The notes: generated by a model from the sequence alone, not told the origin. Numbered from the stretch's first letter, positions 17,472-25,583 are shown. The stretch is DNA of 64,000 nt from Gordonia zhaorongruii (GCF_007559005.1 NZ_CP041763.1:372001-436000), one strand, 5' to 3'. Numbers and translations are program-made.

Positions 17472-17543
17472 GCATTACCAGCACGTATCTGCCGGAGATC
17501 GGCGAATCGCGTCGAGTAATCGAGCGGTACGTGCTGGTAATGC
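17472..17543. terminator. Inverted repeat between convergent sigG and ipdC
   Basis: GCATTACCAGCACGTA and TACGTGCTGGTAATGC are perfect 16-base arms separated by 40 bases. Placement between convergent genes suggests a bidirectional transcription end, though the loop is long and there is no U-tract. Confidence 0.55.
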
Positions 17544-17560
17544 CGAGACCGGCCTCACGA

Positions 17561-18640
17561 TCAGCGGGGCAGTGCCGCCAGCCGGGCGTGCGCCTGCCCC
17601 ATGATCGACTGAATCAACTCGTCGCACGACGGCAGACTGTCGATGAGGCCGACGACCTGACCTGACGCGAGGACCCCGGCTTCGGTATTGCCCTCGACGA
17701 GTCCGGCCTTCAGAAGCATGGGGGTGTTGCCCGCCATGATGATCTGCTGCCACGTCCGCTCGCCGGACTTCTTCATCGACGCGCCGTCGCGCAGCATCGT
17801 CGTCCACCGCATTCCGGTGAGTTGCTTGAACTCGTTGGCATTGCGTGCCGCGGCCACCAGAGCCTTTGCGCGCGAACCGCTTTCGAGAGCCTGCACCAAC
17901 TGGGTGCGCAGCACTCGGTGCGGCATGCCGTCCACCTTGGTGGAGACGACGGTGTCGTTCAGCCCGCGCTGCAGGTACTCCTGCTTCACGGTGTCGGGCA
18001 CCGCCGAATCGGAGGTGAGCAGGAAGCGGGTCCCCATCGCGACGCCCTCGGCGCCGTAAGCGAGCGCCGCTATCAGACCGCGTCCGTCGAAGAAGCCGCC
18101 TGCGGCGACCACCGGGATCGACGTCTTCCCGGTCTCGTCGGCGAGTGCGTCCACCACGGAAGGGAGCAGCAGCGTGGTCGCGACCGGGCCGGTGTGCCCA
18201 CCGCCCTCGCCACCCTGCACGATCACCGCGTCAGCACCCCACGAAGCGACCTTCACCGCGTGCTTGGCGGCGCCGATCGACGGGATCACGGCTAGTCCGT
18301 GATCCTTGAGCTTGGCGATCAGCTCCTTCTTCGGAGCGAGCGCGAACGATGCGACTTTGACGCCCTCCCGGATCATCAGGTCGACGCGTTCCTCGGCATC
18401 GGTCGCATCTGCCCGCAGGTTGACGCCGAACGGCTTGTCCGTGAGCGTCTTCGTCTTCTTGATCGCGAACTCGAGCTCGTCGTAGGTCATCGTCGCCGAG
18501 GCGAGGATCCCGAGCCCGCCGGCGTTGGCGGTCGCCGCCGTCAGCGACGGCCCTGACACCCAGCCCATGCCGGTCTGCACGATCGGGTACTTCACCCCGA
18601 CCAGATCGGTGAACCGCGTGTTCAGTGCGGGCTGCGTCAC
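17561..18640 (-). CDS. ipdC: Flavin-dependent C/D-ring enzyme IpdC
   Basis: Nitronate-monooxygenase-fold FMN protein of 359 residues. IpdC carries out the flavin-dependent oxidation that prepares the indene carboxyl-CoA intermediate for ring-D hydrolysis by EchA20. Landmarks are PIVQTGMGWVSG at the N-terminus, GADAVIVQGGEGGGHTG for phosphate/FMN binding, and IPVVAAGGFFDGRGL with AEGVAMGTRFL. These match the mycobacterial protein strongly. It starts at GTG 18640, overlapping the ipdB stop (GTGA), and is the last gene of echA20-ipdA-ipdB-ipdC. Confidence 0.92.
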   Translation of the reverse strand: MTQPALNTRFTDLVGVKYPIVQTGMGWVSGPSLTAATANAGGLGILASATMTYDELEFAIKKTKTLTDKPFGVNLRADATDAEERVDLMIREGVKVASFALAPKKELIAKLKDHGLAVIPSIGAAKHAVKVASWGADAVIVQGGEGGGHTGPVATTLLLPSVVDALADETGKTSIPVVAAGGFFDGRGLIAALAYGAEGVAMGTRFLLTSDSAVPDTVKQEYLQRGLNDTVVSTKVDGMPHRVLRTQLVQALESGSRAKALVAAARNANEFKQLTGMRWTTMLRDGASMKKSGERTWQQIIMAGNTPMLLKAGLVEGNTEAGVLASGQVVGLIDSLPSCDELIQSIMGQAHARLAALPR

Positions 18641-19389
18641 GACTTCACCTCGCGGTTGCGAACGCCCTTGGGATCGATGACCTCCCGGACGATCTGCAGC
18701 TGCTCGTCGGTCGGGGTCGCGGTGACCGAGGCCTGCTCGACGCCGGCGATCGGGAATCCCGTGCTCTCGGCGACCTCGTCCGCGGTGACGCCCGGATGCA
18801 GTGACAGCGCCTGCATCGTGTGGCCGGGTCCGTTGAAGTCGAAGACGCCCAGGTTCGTGACGATGCGGTGGATGTTCAGCGAGTCGTACGCCGGGTTGCG
18901 TTCGTCGACCTTGTCGAAGCCGACGCCCGACACGATGTCGACGGTGTCGGTGAACACGCGCGTCGAATGGCGGGCCACCCAGTAGCTGGTCGGGTGGTTG
19001 ATGGAGTTGCCGGGTGCGCCGCGAACACCGAACATCTGCCGCGTCGGATGCTGCAGCGGACCGAACGCCGACAGGTTCTGGTTGCCGAACCGGTCAATCT
19101 GGTTGGCGCCCATCACCACGTGGCGCCGCCCGGAGGCGACGACGTCGAACACCCGGCGGAAAGGCATCCATCCCTCCTCGGCGCCGCCCTTGCCGATGGC
19201 CGGGGTGTCCGCGAGGATGCGCGCTTCACCGTCGGTGATGAGCATGTCGGGTTCGGTGGTCAGACGTGCGAGGCGGGCCCCGATCAGCGGGGTCGGCGCC
19301 ATCGGCGACGCCATGATCTCGCCTGCTCCGGTGAAGATGTCCGCGCATGCGGTGACGCAGTACTCGGCGCGGGTGATGTCCTGGCTCAC
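18637..19389 (-). CDS. ipdB: COCHEA-CoA hydrolase subunit IpdB
   Basis: Beta subunit of 250 residues in the type I CoA-transferase superfamily. IpdAB opens ring C of COCHEA-CoA by a hydrolytic retro-Claisen-type reaction and does not transfer CoA. Characteristic stretches are GGAEEGWMPFRRVFDVVASG, GANQIDRFGNQNLSAFG and RGAPGNSINHPTSYW. Start GTG overlaps the ipdA stop by four bases, and its own stop overlaps the ipdC start, which indicates translational coupling of the complex with the neighbouring pathway enzymes. Confidence 0.92.
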   Translation of the reverse strand: MSQDITRAEYCVTACADIFTGAGEIMASPMAPTPLIGARLARLTTEPDMLITDGEARILADTPAIGKGGAEEGWMPFRRVFDVVASGRRHVVMGANQIDRFGNQNLSAFGPLQHPTRQMFGVRGAPGNSINHPTSYWVARHSTRVFTDTVDIVSGVGFDKVDERNPAYDSLNIHRIVTNLGVFDFNGPGHTMQALSLHPGVTADEVAESTGFPIAGVEQASVTATPTDEQLQIVREVIDPKGVRNREVKS

Positions 19390-20291
19390 TGTGCGTTCTC
19401 CTTCTGAGCTTCCTGCTCGGCCTGCCAGCGGGTGACCTCGGTCTGATAGGTGGCTTCGTCGACGTCGAGGAACCGGGTGCGGAACGCCGACCAGGTCTCG
19501 TCGTCGGCTGCCGATTCGACGTAAAACCGCTGGAACGCCTCGTCGCGGCCGTACTCGCCGGCGAGAGTGAAGTGCGCGCCGTTCGGGGCGTGCACTACGC
19601 GGTCGACGTTCATCCGGTTGACCAGCAGTCGCTCGCGGGCGACCTCGGCCATCAGTTCCTCGGTGGTGACGATGCGATCGGTCTCCACGTACCGGCGTTG
19701 CGCCGCACCGAGATACAGGTCGTCGAAGTACGGATCGATACCCGTGTACGCGGCGTTGCCGTGCTTATCGGCGACGTCGAGATGAACGAACGCGGCGTCG
19801 AGTTTCAGGGCAGGCATCGCGACGAGCGTCTGCGTTCGTCCGTCGGCGTCCGGGTACGGCGACTCGACGGTCTTGAGTTCGCCCTCCCAGAAGTCGAAGA
19901 CGGCCGAGCCCAGGCCTGCGCGGATCGGGAGGAACGGGAGACGGGCGGCGGCCGCCTCCAGCCCGCACTTGATCATGCCCTCGTCGACCTCACGCGACTC
20001 GATGGTCCCGCTGGTGCGGGCCCGCGCGAACCACGGATCGTAGAACGGCGCCGAGTCGAGTGACACGAACCCGTAGTACGCGCGCTTCACTTTCCCTGCA
20101 GCGCACAGCAACCCGAGTTCCGGTCCGCCGTAGGTGACGACTGTCAGGTCCTTCACGTTCGAACGTGCGATGGCGCGCACCAGTGCCATCGGCTTGCGGC
20201 GCGATCCCCAGCCGCCGAGGCCGATGGTCATGCCGTCGGACAGTTCGGCGACGACGTCATCGAGCGAACTCGTCTTGTCGGTGAAACCCAT
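19386..20291 (-). CDS. ipdA: COCHEA-CoA hydrolase subunit IpdA
   Basis: Alpha subunit of 301 residues. The glycine loop MTIGLGGWGSRRKPMALV binds CoA. An acidic run with Glu101 and Glu104 lies where the catalytic Glu of the family is expected. LDAAFVHLDVADKHGNAAYTG is the conserved core. ATG 20291 was chosen because it sits 5 bases after the echA20 stop. The open frame continues upstream to 20969, but only as an antisense-phase shadow of echA20. IpdA pairs with IpdB. Confidence 0.92.
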   Translation of the reverse strand: MGFTDKTSSLDDVVAELSDGMTIGLGGWGSRRKPMALVRAIARSNVKDLTVVTYGGPELGLLCAAGKVKRAYYGFVSLDSAPFYDPWFARARTSGTIESREVDEGMIKCGLEAAAARLPFLPIRAGLGSAVFDFWEGELKTVESPYPDADGRTQTLVAMPALKLDAAFVHLDVADKHGNAAYTGIDPYFDDLYLGAAQRRYVETDRIVTTEELMAEVARERLLVNRMNVDRVVHAPNGAHFTLAGEYGRDEAFQRFYVESAADDETWSAFRTRFLDVDEATYQTEVTRWQAEQEAQKENAQ

Positions 20292-20296
20292 GAGAT

Positions 20297-21055
20297 TCAG
20301 TTCCCCTTCGCTTTGCCGGTCTCGACGAACGCGTCTCGGTGCTCGTCGGCGACCCCGGCCAGATTCAATTCGTAGGTGTAGCGCTGCTCCAGTAGGTAGC
20401 TGCTCTTGACGTCGACGGGGTCGATGCCGTTGATCGCCGCCTTCGCGGCACGGATGACCCGCGTGTCCTTGGTGTCGATCATGCGAGCCACCTCGAGTGC
20501 CGTCTCGAGGAGATCCGCACGTGGGACCGCCTTGTAGACGGACCCGAAGTGGACCAGTTGCTCGGCGGTCACGTTCTGCGCGGTGTAGTACAGAGTCCGC
20601 ATCAGGTGCTGGGGGACGAGGCGGGCCAGGTGGGTGGCCGCGCCGAGTGCGCCGCGATCGACTTCGGGGAGCCCGAAGACGGCGTCGTCGGAGGCGATGA
20701 TCACGTCCGCGTTGCCGACCAGACCGATGCCGCCCCCGACGCAGAATCCGTTTACGGCGACGATCACGGGGACGGCGCAGTCGTAGACGGCGGAGAAGGC
20801 GGCCGCGCATCCCTTGTTCGCTGCGACGAGTGCGTCGAAACCGGTGGTCTGCTGCATCTCCTTGATGTCGACGCCGGCATTGAAGCCGCGTCCCTCGGCG
20901 CGAAGGATCACGACGCTGGTCTCCGGGTCGTTGCCGGCGGCCAGGATCTCGTCGGCCAATTGGAACCATGCTGCGCTCGGCAGTGCGTTGACCGGTGGGT
21001 AGTCAACGGTCACGGTGACGATGCCCGATTCGGCGCGGGCCGTGGTGATCGGCAC
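20297..21055 (-). CDS. echA20: Ring-D hydrolase EchA20 (crotonase family)
   Basis: Crotonase-fold protein of 252 residues. EchA20 hydrolyses ring D of HIEC-CoA to COCHEA-CoA, the IpdAB substrate. GRGFNAGVDIKEMQ forms the first oxyanion-hole segment and NGFCVGGGIGLVGNAD the second; FGLPEVDRGALGAATHLARL is typical of this family. GTG 21055 follows GGAG. First gene of the leftward KstR2 operon echA20-ipdA-ipdB-ipdC, with the operator 73 bases upstream. Confidence 0.92.
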   Translation of the reverse strand: MPITTARAESGIVTVTVDYPPVNALPSAAWFQLADEILAAGNDPETSVVILRAEGRGFNAGVDIKEMQQTTGFDALVAANKGCAAAFSAVYDCAVPVIVAVNGFCVGGGIGLVGNADVIIASDDAVFGLPEVDRGALGAATHLARLVPQHLMRTLYYTAQNVTAEQLVHFGSVYKAVPRADLLETALEVARMIDTKDTRVIRAAKAAINGIDPVDVKSSYLLEQRYTYELNLAGVADEHRDAFVETGKAKGN

Positions 21056-21127
21056 ACCTGCTCCTTACATGTCGGGGTACTCGTAGCGGCCGATCTGGTG
21101 CTGTGTGCGACGGTCGGAAGCTACCCA

Positions 21128-21141
21128 AGCAAATGCTTGGT
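21128..21141. promoter_or_regulatory. KstR2 operator between echA20 and the SDR pair
   Basis: AGCAAATGCTTGGT is identical to the box at 1971-1984. It lies 20 bases before the ATG at 21161, so it should control both the ipd operon and the SDR genes. Confidence 0.87.
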
Positions 21142-21160
21142 TGTTTGGTAGGGTAGCACC

Positions 21161-21943
21161 ATGACTGAAGCAGTGCACACGCCCGTCAACCTCGGGTTGG
21201 CCGGCCGGATCGTCCTGGTCACCGGCGGTGTTCGCGGGATCGGGGCGGGAATCGCCGACGTTCTGGAAGAGCTGGGGGCGACCCCTGTCGTCTGCGCGCG
21301 ACGCCCGGGCGACAACGCTGACCGCGAGTTTCACGCGTGCGATGTCCGGGACCCCGACGCCGTCGCGGAGATGATCGACGCGATCGTCGCCGAGCACGGA
21401 CGCATCGACGGCGTCGTCAACAATGCGGGCGGCTCGCCGTTCGCGCTCGCGGCCGATGCGTCAGATCGATTCACGCAGAAGATCATCGAACTCAACCTGC
21501 TCGCACCGGTCATCGTCGCCCGTGCGGCGCACGCGGTGATGGCGAAGCAGGAGGGTGGCGGCGCCATCGTCAACGTGTCGAGCGTGAGCGGTCACCGGCC
21601 GTCGCCCGGGACGTCCGCGTACGGCGCGGCCAAAGCGGGACTGGACAACGTGACCGGGTCGCTCGCCGTCGAGTGGGCACCCGAGGTCCGACTCAACTCG
21701 GTGATCTGCGGGCCGGTCGAGACCGAGCTCTCGCATCTGCACTACGGGGACGACGACGGGATCGCCGCCGTCGGAGCCACCATTCCGATGGGTCGTCTCG
21801 CGCAGCCGGCCGACATCGGGAATGCTGTCGCCTTCCTGCTCTCTCCGCTCGCGTCCTACATCAGCGGTTCCGCGCTGACAGTCCACGGCGGTGGCGAGAA
21901 GCCGGCCTTCCTGTCTGCGGGGAACAGCGGGAACGACGTGTGA
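21161..21943 (+). CDS. KstR2-controlled SDR (Rv3549c-like)
   Basis: SDR of 260 residues: VTGGVRGIGAGIADVL for NAD(P), NNAGGSPFALAADAS, catalytic Ser in NVSSVSGHRPSPG and Tyr/Lys in YGAAKAG. The C-terminal SGSALTVHGGGEKPAF is the usual family ending. It resembles mycobacterial Rv3549c, which occupies the same place across from echA20. Its exact substrate is not established; a 3-hydroxyacyl-CoA from late C/D-ring degradation is likely. The N-terminal 8 residues precede the conserved core. Confidence 0.85.
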   Translation: MTEAVHTPVNLGLAGRIVLVTGGVRGIGAGIADVLEELGATPVVCARRPGDNADREFHACDVRDPDAVAEMIDAIVAEHGRIDGVVNNAGGSPFALAADASDRFTQKIIELNLLAPVIVARAAHAVMAKQEGGGAIVNVSSVSGHRPSPGTSAYGAAKAGLDNVTGSLAVEWAPEVRLNSVICGPVETELSHLHYGDDDGIAAVGATIPMGRLAQPADIGNAVAFLLSPLASYISGSALTVHGGGEKPAFLSAGNSGNDV

Positions 21944-21950
21944 GGGTGCG

Positions 21951-22132
21951 TCTCGATTTCGACTCGCGTCCTCGGCTGGCGCCTCGGTCGCGGCTCAATC
22001 ATCGAGTGAGTACTCGATGTCTCGGCCGGGCGTGCGGTCCCCTCGATGGTCCAGCCGGGCGTGCGGTCCCCTCGATGGTCCGGCCGGGCGAACGGTCCCC
22101 TCGATGGTTGAGCGAGCGAAGCGAGTCGAAAC
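21951..22132. repeat. Repeat block splitting the SDR pair
   Basis: A diverged inverted core (GATTTCGACTCGCG ... CTCAATCATCGAG) at the left and a canonical forward core (CTCGATGGTTGAGCGAGCGA...) at 22100-22132 flank a 29-base tandem triplication. The block lies between two genes of one presumed operon. Confidence 0.75.
22023..22109 (+). repeat. 29-bp tandem repeat, three copies
   Basis: Units at 22023-22051, 22052-22080 and 22081-22109. Each begins C(G/A)GCCGGGCG and ends CCCCTCGATGGT(C/T). Copy 2 differs from copy 1 at one base; copy 3 has AA for TG and T at the end. The last unit merges into a canonical repeat core. Confidence 0.88.
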
Positions 22133-22178
22133 CACCCGCACCGACAACCGAATCAAGCCACAACGAAAGTGAGAAGCG

Positions 22179-23075
22179 TTGAGTAACAAGATCAGTGAAG
22201 GCCGCGTCGTCATCGTGACGGGCGCCGGACAGGGAATCGGGCGAGCACACGCCCTGGCGTTCGCGGCCGACGGCGCGAAGGTGGTCGTGAACGACTACGC
22301 GGCTGAGTCGGCGCAGTCCGTCGTGGCCGAGATCGAGGCTGTGGGCGGTCAAGCGGTAGTCGCCTCCGGCGACGTCGCCGACTGGGACACCGGTGCGGCG
22401 ATCGTGCAGACGGCGATCGACACCTTCGGTCGGCTGGACGCGTTGGTGAACAACGCGGGCTTCCTGCGCGACCGCATGCTCGTCTCGCTGAGCGAGGACG
22501 ATTGGGACTCGGTGGTGCGCGTGCACCTGAAGGGGCACTTCGTGATGCTCCGGCATGCAGCGGCCCACTGGCGTGCGCTGTCGAAGGCGGGCGAGCAGGT
22601 TCAGGCCCGTATCGTGAACACCTCGTCGGGCGCAGGCATCTTCGGATCGGTCGGCCAGGGCAATTACGCGGCGGCGAAGGCGGCGATCGCCGAACTGACC
22701 ATCCAGGCCGCGACGGAGCTGGGCAACTACGGAATCACCGTCAACGGCATCGCCCCGGCGGCCCGTACTCAGATGACTCTCGGTGCCGGTGGCGCGATGG
22801 CGGATCAGATGGCGGCACCGGGTGATGGTTCGTTCGATTCGATGGATCCGGCGAATATCTCACCGGTGGTCGTCTGGCTCGCGTCCGCGGAGTCGGGAGA
22901 CGTCACCGGCCGGCTGTTCGAGGTGGAGGGCGGAACCGTCACGGTGCTCGACGCCTGGCAGCGCGCGGCGAGCAAGGACAAGGGGGCTCGCTGGGATCCC
23001 GCCGAACTCGGGGACGTGCTGCCCGGCCTGCTCAGCGAGTCGCCCGAACAGGTCAAGGCGTACGGCGCACGCTGA
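22179..23075 (+). CDS. KstR2-regulon SDR (Rv3548c-like)
   Basis: SDR of 298 residues with VTGAGQGIGRAHALAFAADGAK, NNAGFLRDRMLVSLSEDDW, NTSSGAGIFGSVGQ and the YAAAKAAI catalytic motif. The long C-terminal part (DPANISPVVVWLASAESGDVTG) resembles the dehydrogenase part of multifunctional (3R)-hydroxyacyl-CoA proteins. The start is TTG at 22179 behind GAGAAG. It resembles Rv3548c, which neighbours Rv3549c. It probably oxidises a hydroxyacyl-CoA intermediate. The 235-base repeat block upstream means it may have its own promoter. Confidence 0.83.
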   Translation: MSNKISEGRVVIVTGAGQGIGRAHALAFAADGAKVVVNDYAAESAQSVVAEIEAVGGQAVVASGDVADWDTGAAIVQTAIDTFGRLDALVNNAGFLRDRMLVSLSEDDWDSVVRVHLKGHFVMLRHAAAHWRALSKAGEQVQARIVNTSSGAGIFGSVGQGNYAAAKAAIAELTIQAATELGNYGITVNGIAPAARTQMTLGAGGAMADQMAAPGDGSFDSMDPANISPVVVWLASAESGDVTGRLFEVEGGTVTVLDAWQRAASKDKGARWDPAELGDVLPGLLSESPEQVKAYGAR

Positions 23076-23100
23076 CCCTGATCGACTCCCGGTACAGAAC

Positions 23101-23139
23101 AACGGTGGCCCCGGTCCTGATCGGACCGGGGCCACCGTT
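23101..23139. terminator. Bidirectional hairpin terminator
   Basis: Perfect 16-base arms AACGGTGGCCCCGGTC and GACCGGGGCCACCGTT with a 7-base loop, between convergent genes. The right arm ends in TT C TGT, so the U-tract is weak. Confidence 0.8.
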
Positions 23140-23148
23140 CTGTGCGTG

Positions 23149-23811
23149 TCAGGCGGATGCGCCGGGGGCGCGCACGACCATCGGCACGCCCGGGAAGTAC
23201 GCAGCCATCTCCGAGCGGGTACGACGCAGCGCTGCCGTTCCGTACCCCTGCTTGCGTTGTGTCGGTCGGATCCAGATGCGGACATCGACCTCGCCGCCCG
23301 CGAGTTCACCGAAGACGATACCGACCTTCTGCTCGTTCTCGATGGCGACGAGCCAGACCGCATCCTCGTCGTCGACGCGATCCGCGCCCTTGGCCATCTC
23401 GTCGCCCACCTCGCCGGCAGGCGCACCCGAGCCGTCACCCGCGACGCCTTGCTCGGCAGTGCGCTCCGCGAAGATGTCGGCGTCGTCGTTGGCGGAGAAC
23501 GGACGCAGGTCGATGGTGTCGCCGCTGCTGGCGGGGCGCTCGGCTGCGGTGAAGGTGATGGCCTGGTTCAGGTCGTCGAGTTCGGCCTGGTTCTTGCGGC
23601 GCTCCTCCTTCGTCAGCTGGTGCAGGGACATGTTGAGGACGGCTTCCGCGCCGAGCTTGGACTTGCCGAGCAGTTCGGCGATCGCGGCGGCGGCAGCGGG
23701 TCGGTCGTCGGCGTCGACGATCGTGTCGAGAACTTCGTGGCGACGGTCGAGTGCGGTGAGCAATGCGTCGGTGATGTCTCGGCGGGTGGCGTTCTGGTCC
23801 AGATCTGTCAT
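23149..23811 (-). CDS. GyrA coiled-coil-like segment fused to GNAT acetyltransferase
   Basis: Protein of 220 residues. Residues 7-85 (TRRDITDALLTALDRRHEVL, then AAIAELLGKSKLGAEAVLNM and SLHQLTKEERRK) closely follow the pattern of the coiled-coil/tail part of DNA gyrase A. Residues 95-220 form a GNAT domain, with VWLVAIENEQKVGIVFGEL and the acetyl-CoA loop RPTQRKQGYGTAALRR. The gyrase piece lacks the catalytic Tyr region, so this is not a topoisomerase. ATG 23811 is favoured; upstream codons would run into the promoter of the divergent ligase. Role unknown; it might bind gyrase or be a toxin- or pentapeptide-like modulator, which is speculation. Confidence 0.7.
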   Translation of the reverse strand: MTDLDQNATRRDITDALLTALDRRHEVLDTIVDADDRPAAAAAIAELLGKSKLGAEAVLNMSLHQLTKEERRKNQAELDDLNQAITFTAAERPASSGDTIDLRPFSANDDADIFAERTAEQGVAGDGSGAPAGEVGDEMAKGADRVDDEDAVWLVAIENEQKVGIVFGELAGGEVDVRIWIRPTQRKQGYGTAALRRTRSEMAAYFPGVPMVVRAPGASA

Positions 23812-23932
23812 GACTCGATACTGGCACGATTTCACGTGACGGGCAGTACTACCCACGAGTAGTTTTCGCGGTCCTGACGTGCGCGTCATCGATAGCCGCA
23901 CAAGGAGATTGAGGTCACGTCTTCCCAAAAAC

Positions 23933-23946
23933 TAGAACGGGTTCTA
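23933..23946. promoter_or_regulatory. KstR operator (perfect palindrome)
   Basis: TAGAACGGGTTCTA matches TnnAACnnGTTnnA exactly and extends as a palindrome to 23931-23948. It lies 11 bases before the ligase start codon, covering the promoter. Confidence 0.88.
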
Positions 23947-23957
23947 GTCTGGACCGC

Positions 23958-25583
23958 ATGACTCGAGATCAGAGCGCCCTGTCCGCGGACGAATTGCTTC
24001 ACACGCCGGTGCACCTCGGTGATCTGATGGTGGCAGCACTCAAACGCCACGCCGCGAATCCGGTTCTACAGCTCGGCGGCACCGAGCTGACCGGTCGCCA
24101 GATGGCCGACGAGATCAGCCGCTACGTTCAAGCCTGCGAAGGTCTGGGAGCCGGCACCGGAACGGCCGTCGGCCTGCTCGCGCTGAACCGACCGGAGGTT
24201 CTGCTCGTCATCGGTGCCGGTCAGACGCAGGGCTGGCGGCGCACCGCGCTACATCCGCTCGGCTCGCTCGACGACCATGCCTACGTGCTGTCTGACGCAG
24301 GCGTCAGCACGCTGATCATCGACCCGGTGCCGATGTTCGTCGAACGTGCCATGGCACTGCTCGACCGGGTCGAGAGTCTGACGCAGATTCTGACCCTGGG
24401 GCCGGTGCCTGAGGGACTCGCGGAGGCCGGGATCGATGTCGTCGCGAAGGCGGCGGAGTATCCGGTCCGCCCGCTGACGGCGAAGCCGCTCGACCCCGAG
24501 CACGTCGTGTCGATCACGTACACCGGGGGGACCACGGGCAAGCCGAAGGGCGTCGTCGGCACGGCCCGTGCCATGTCGACGATGACGCAGATCCAGCTCG
24601 CCGAGTGGGAGTGGCCCGAGCGCCCGAAGTTCCTGATGTGCACGCCGCTCTCGCACGCGGGTGCGGCATTCTTCGTCCCCACGCTCATCAAGGGCGGGAC
24701 GATGATCGTCCTCGGAAAATTCGATCCCGCAGAGGTTCTGGAGACGATCGAGCGCGAACGGATCACCGCGACGATGCTGGTGCCGTCGATGCTCTACGCC
24801 CTGATGGACCATCCCGATTCCCGCACGCGCGACCTGTCATCGCTGGAGACCGTCTACTACGGGGCGTCGCCGATAAGCCCGGTCCGGCTGGCCGAGGCGA
24901 TCGACCGATTCGGCCCGATCTTCGCGCAGTACTACGGCCAGTCCGAGGCGCCGATGGTGATCAGCTACCTCCGCAAGGACGAGCACGACCCTGCTCGTCT
25001 CGGCAGCTGCGGACGCCCGTCGGCGCTACTGCGGACCATGCTCATGGGCGACGACGGCAACCCGGTGCCGCAAGGGGAGCCGGGCGAGATCTGCGTCTCG
25101 GGACCGCTGCTCGCCGGCGGGTACCTGGGTCTGCCCGAGCAGACCGCCGAAGCATTCCGGGACGGGTGGCTGCACACCGGCGATGTCGCGCGTGAGGACG
25201 AGGACGGATTCTGGTTCATCGTGGATCGCACCAAGGACATGATCGTCTCCGGCGGGTTCAACGTATTCCCTCGCGAGGTAGAGGACGTGATCGCCGAGCA
25301 CCCGTCGGTCGGCCAGGTCGGCGTGATCGGCGTGCCGGATGAGAAGTGGGGCGAGGCGGTGACCGCGGTCGTCGTGCTCCGTCCGGACGCGGACGCGTCC
25401 GACGATGCGAAGAAGGCGATCGAGGATGCCGTTCGCGCCGATGTCAAAGAACGCAAGGGTGGAGTCCAGTCACCCAAGCGCGTCGTATTCGTCGACACGC
25501 TGCCGCTCACCGCACTCGGCAAACCTGACAAGAAGGCGCTGCGCGCCCAGTTCTGGGAAGGGCACGGCCGCTCGGTCGGGTAA
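23958..25583 (+). CDS. KstR-controlled fatty/steroid acyl-CoA synthetase
   Basis: Adenylate-forming ligase of 541 residues. P-loop [27 protein letters not shown], the hinge VDRTKDMIVSGGFNVFPREVE and the terminal LTALGKPDKKALR are intact. A perfect KstR box directly upstream ties it to sterol uptake or side-chain metabolism. It is not the same as FadD19 (38320) or FadD3 (415): the sequence around the P-loop and the C-terminus differ. Best guess is activation of a steroid side-chain acid or of propionate-type products. It is monocistronic; the next gene is convergent. Confidence 0.85.
   Translation: MTRDQSALSADELLHTPVHLGDLMVAALKRHAANPVLQLGGTELTGRQMADEISRYVQACEGLGAGTGTAVGLLALNRPEVLLVIGAGQTQGWRRTALHPLGSLDDHAYVLSDAGVSTLIIDPVPMFVERAMALLDRVESLTQILTLGPVPEGLAEAGIDVVAKAAEYPVRPLTAKPLDPEHVVSITYTGGTTGKPKGVVGTARAMSTMTQIQLAEWEWPERPKFLMCTPLSHAGAAFFVPTLIKGGTMIVLGKFDPAEVLETIERERITATMLVPSMLYALMDHPDSRTRDLSSLETVYYGASPISPVRLAEAIDRFGPIFAQYYGQSEAPMVISYLRKDEHDPARLGSCGRPSALLRTMLMGDDGNPVPQGEPGEICVSGPLLAGGYLGLPEQTAEAFRDGWLHTGDVAREDEDGFWFIVDRTKDMIVSGGFNVFPREVEDVIAEHPSVGQVGVIGVPDEKWGEAVTAVVVLRPDADASDDAKKAIEDAVRADVKERKGGVQSPKRVVFVDTLPLTALGKPDKKALRAQFWEGHGRSVG

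Noticed and set aside
19386-20969. IpdA as a 527-residue protein
   Set aside because: The additional 226 residues are an antisense-frame reading of echA20; ATG 20291 gives the normal 301-residue length.
22023-22109. Possible CRISPR-like array
   Set aside because: The 29-base units are contiguous without spacers and no cas gene is nearby.
23812-23928. Longer N-terminus of the GNAT protein
   Set aside because: The extension is not GyrA-like and would reach to within three bases of the KstR operator palindrome that begins at 23931.
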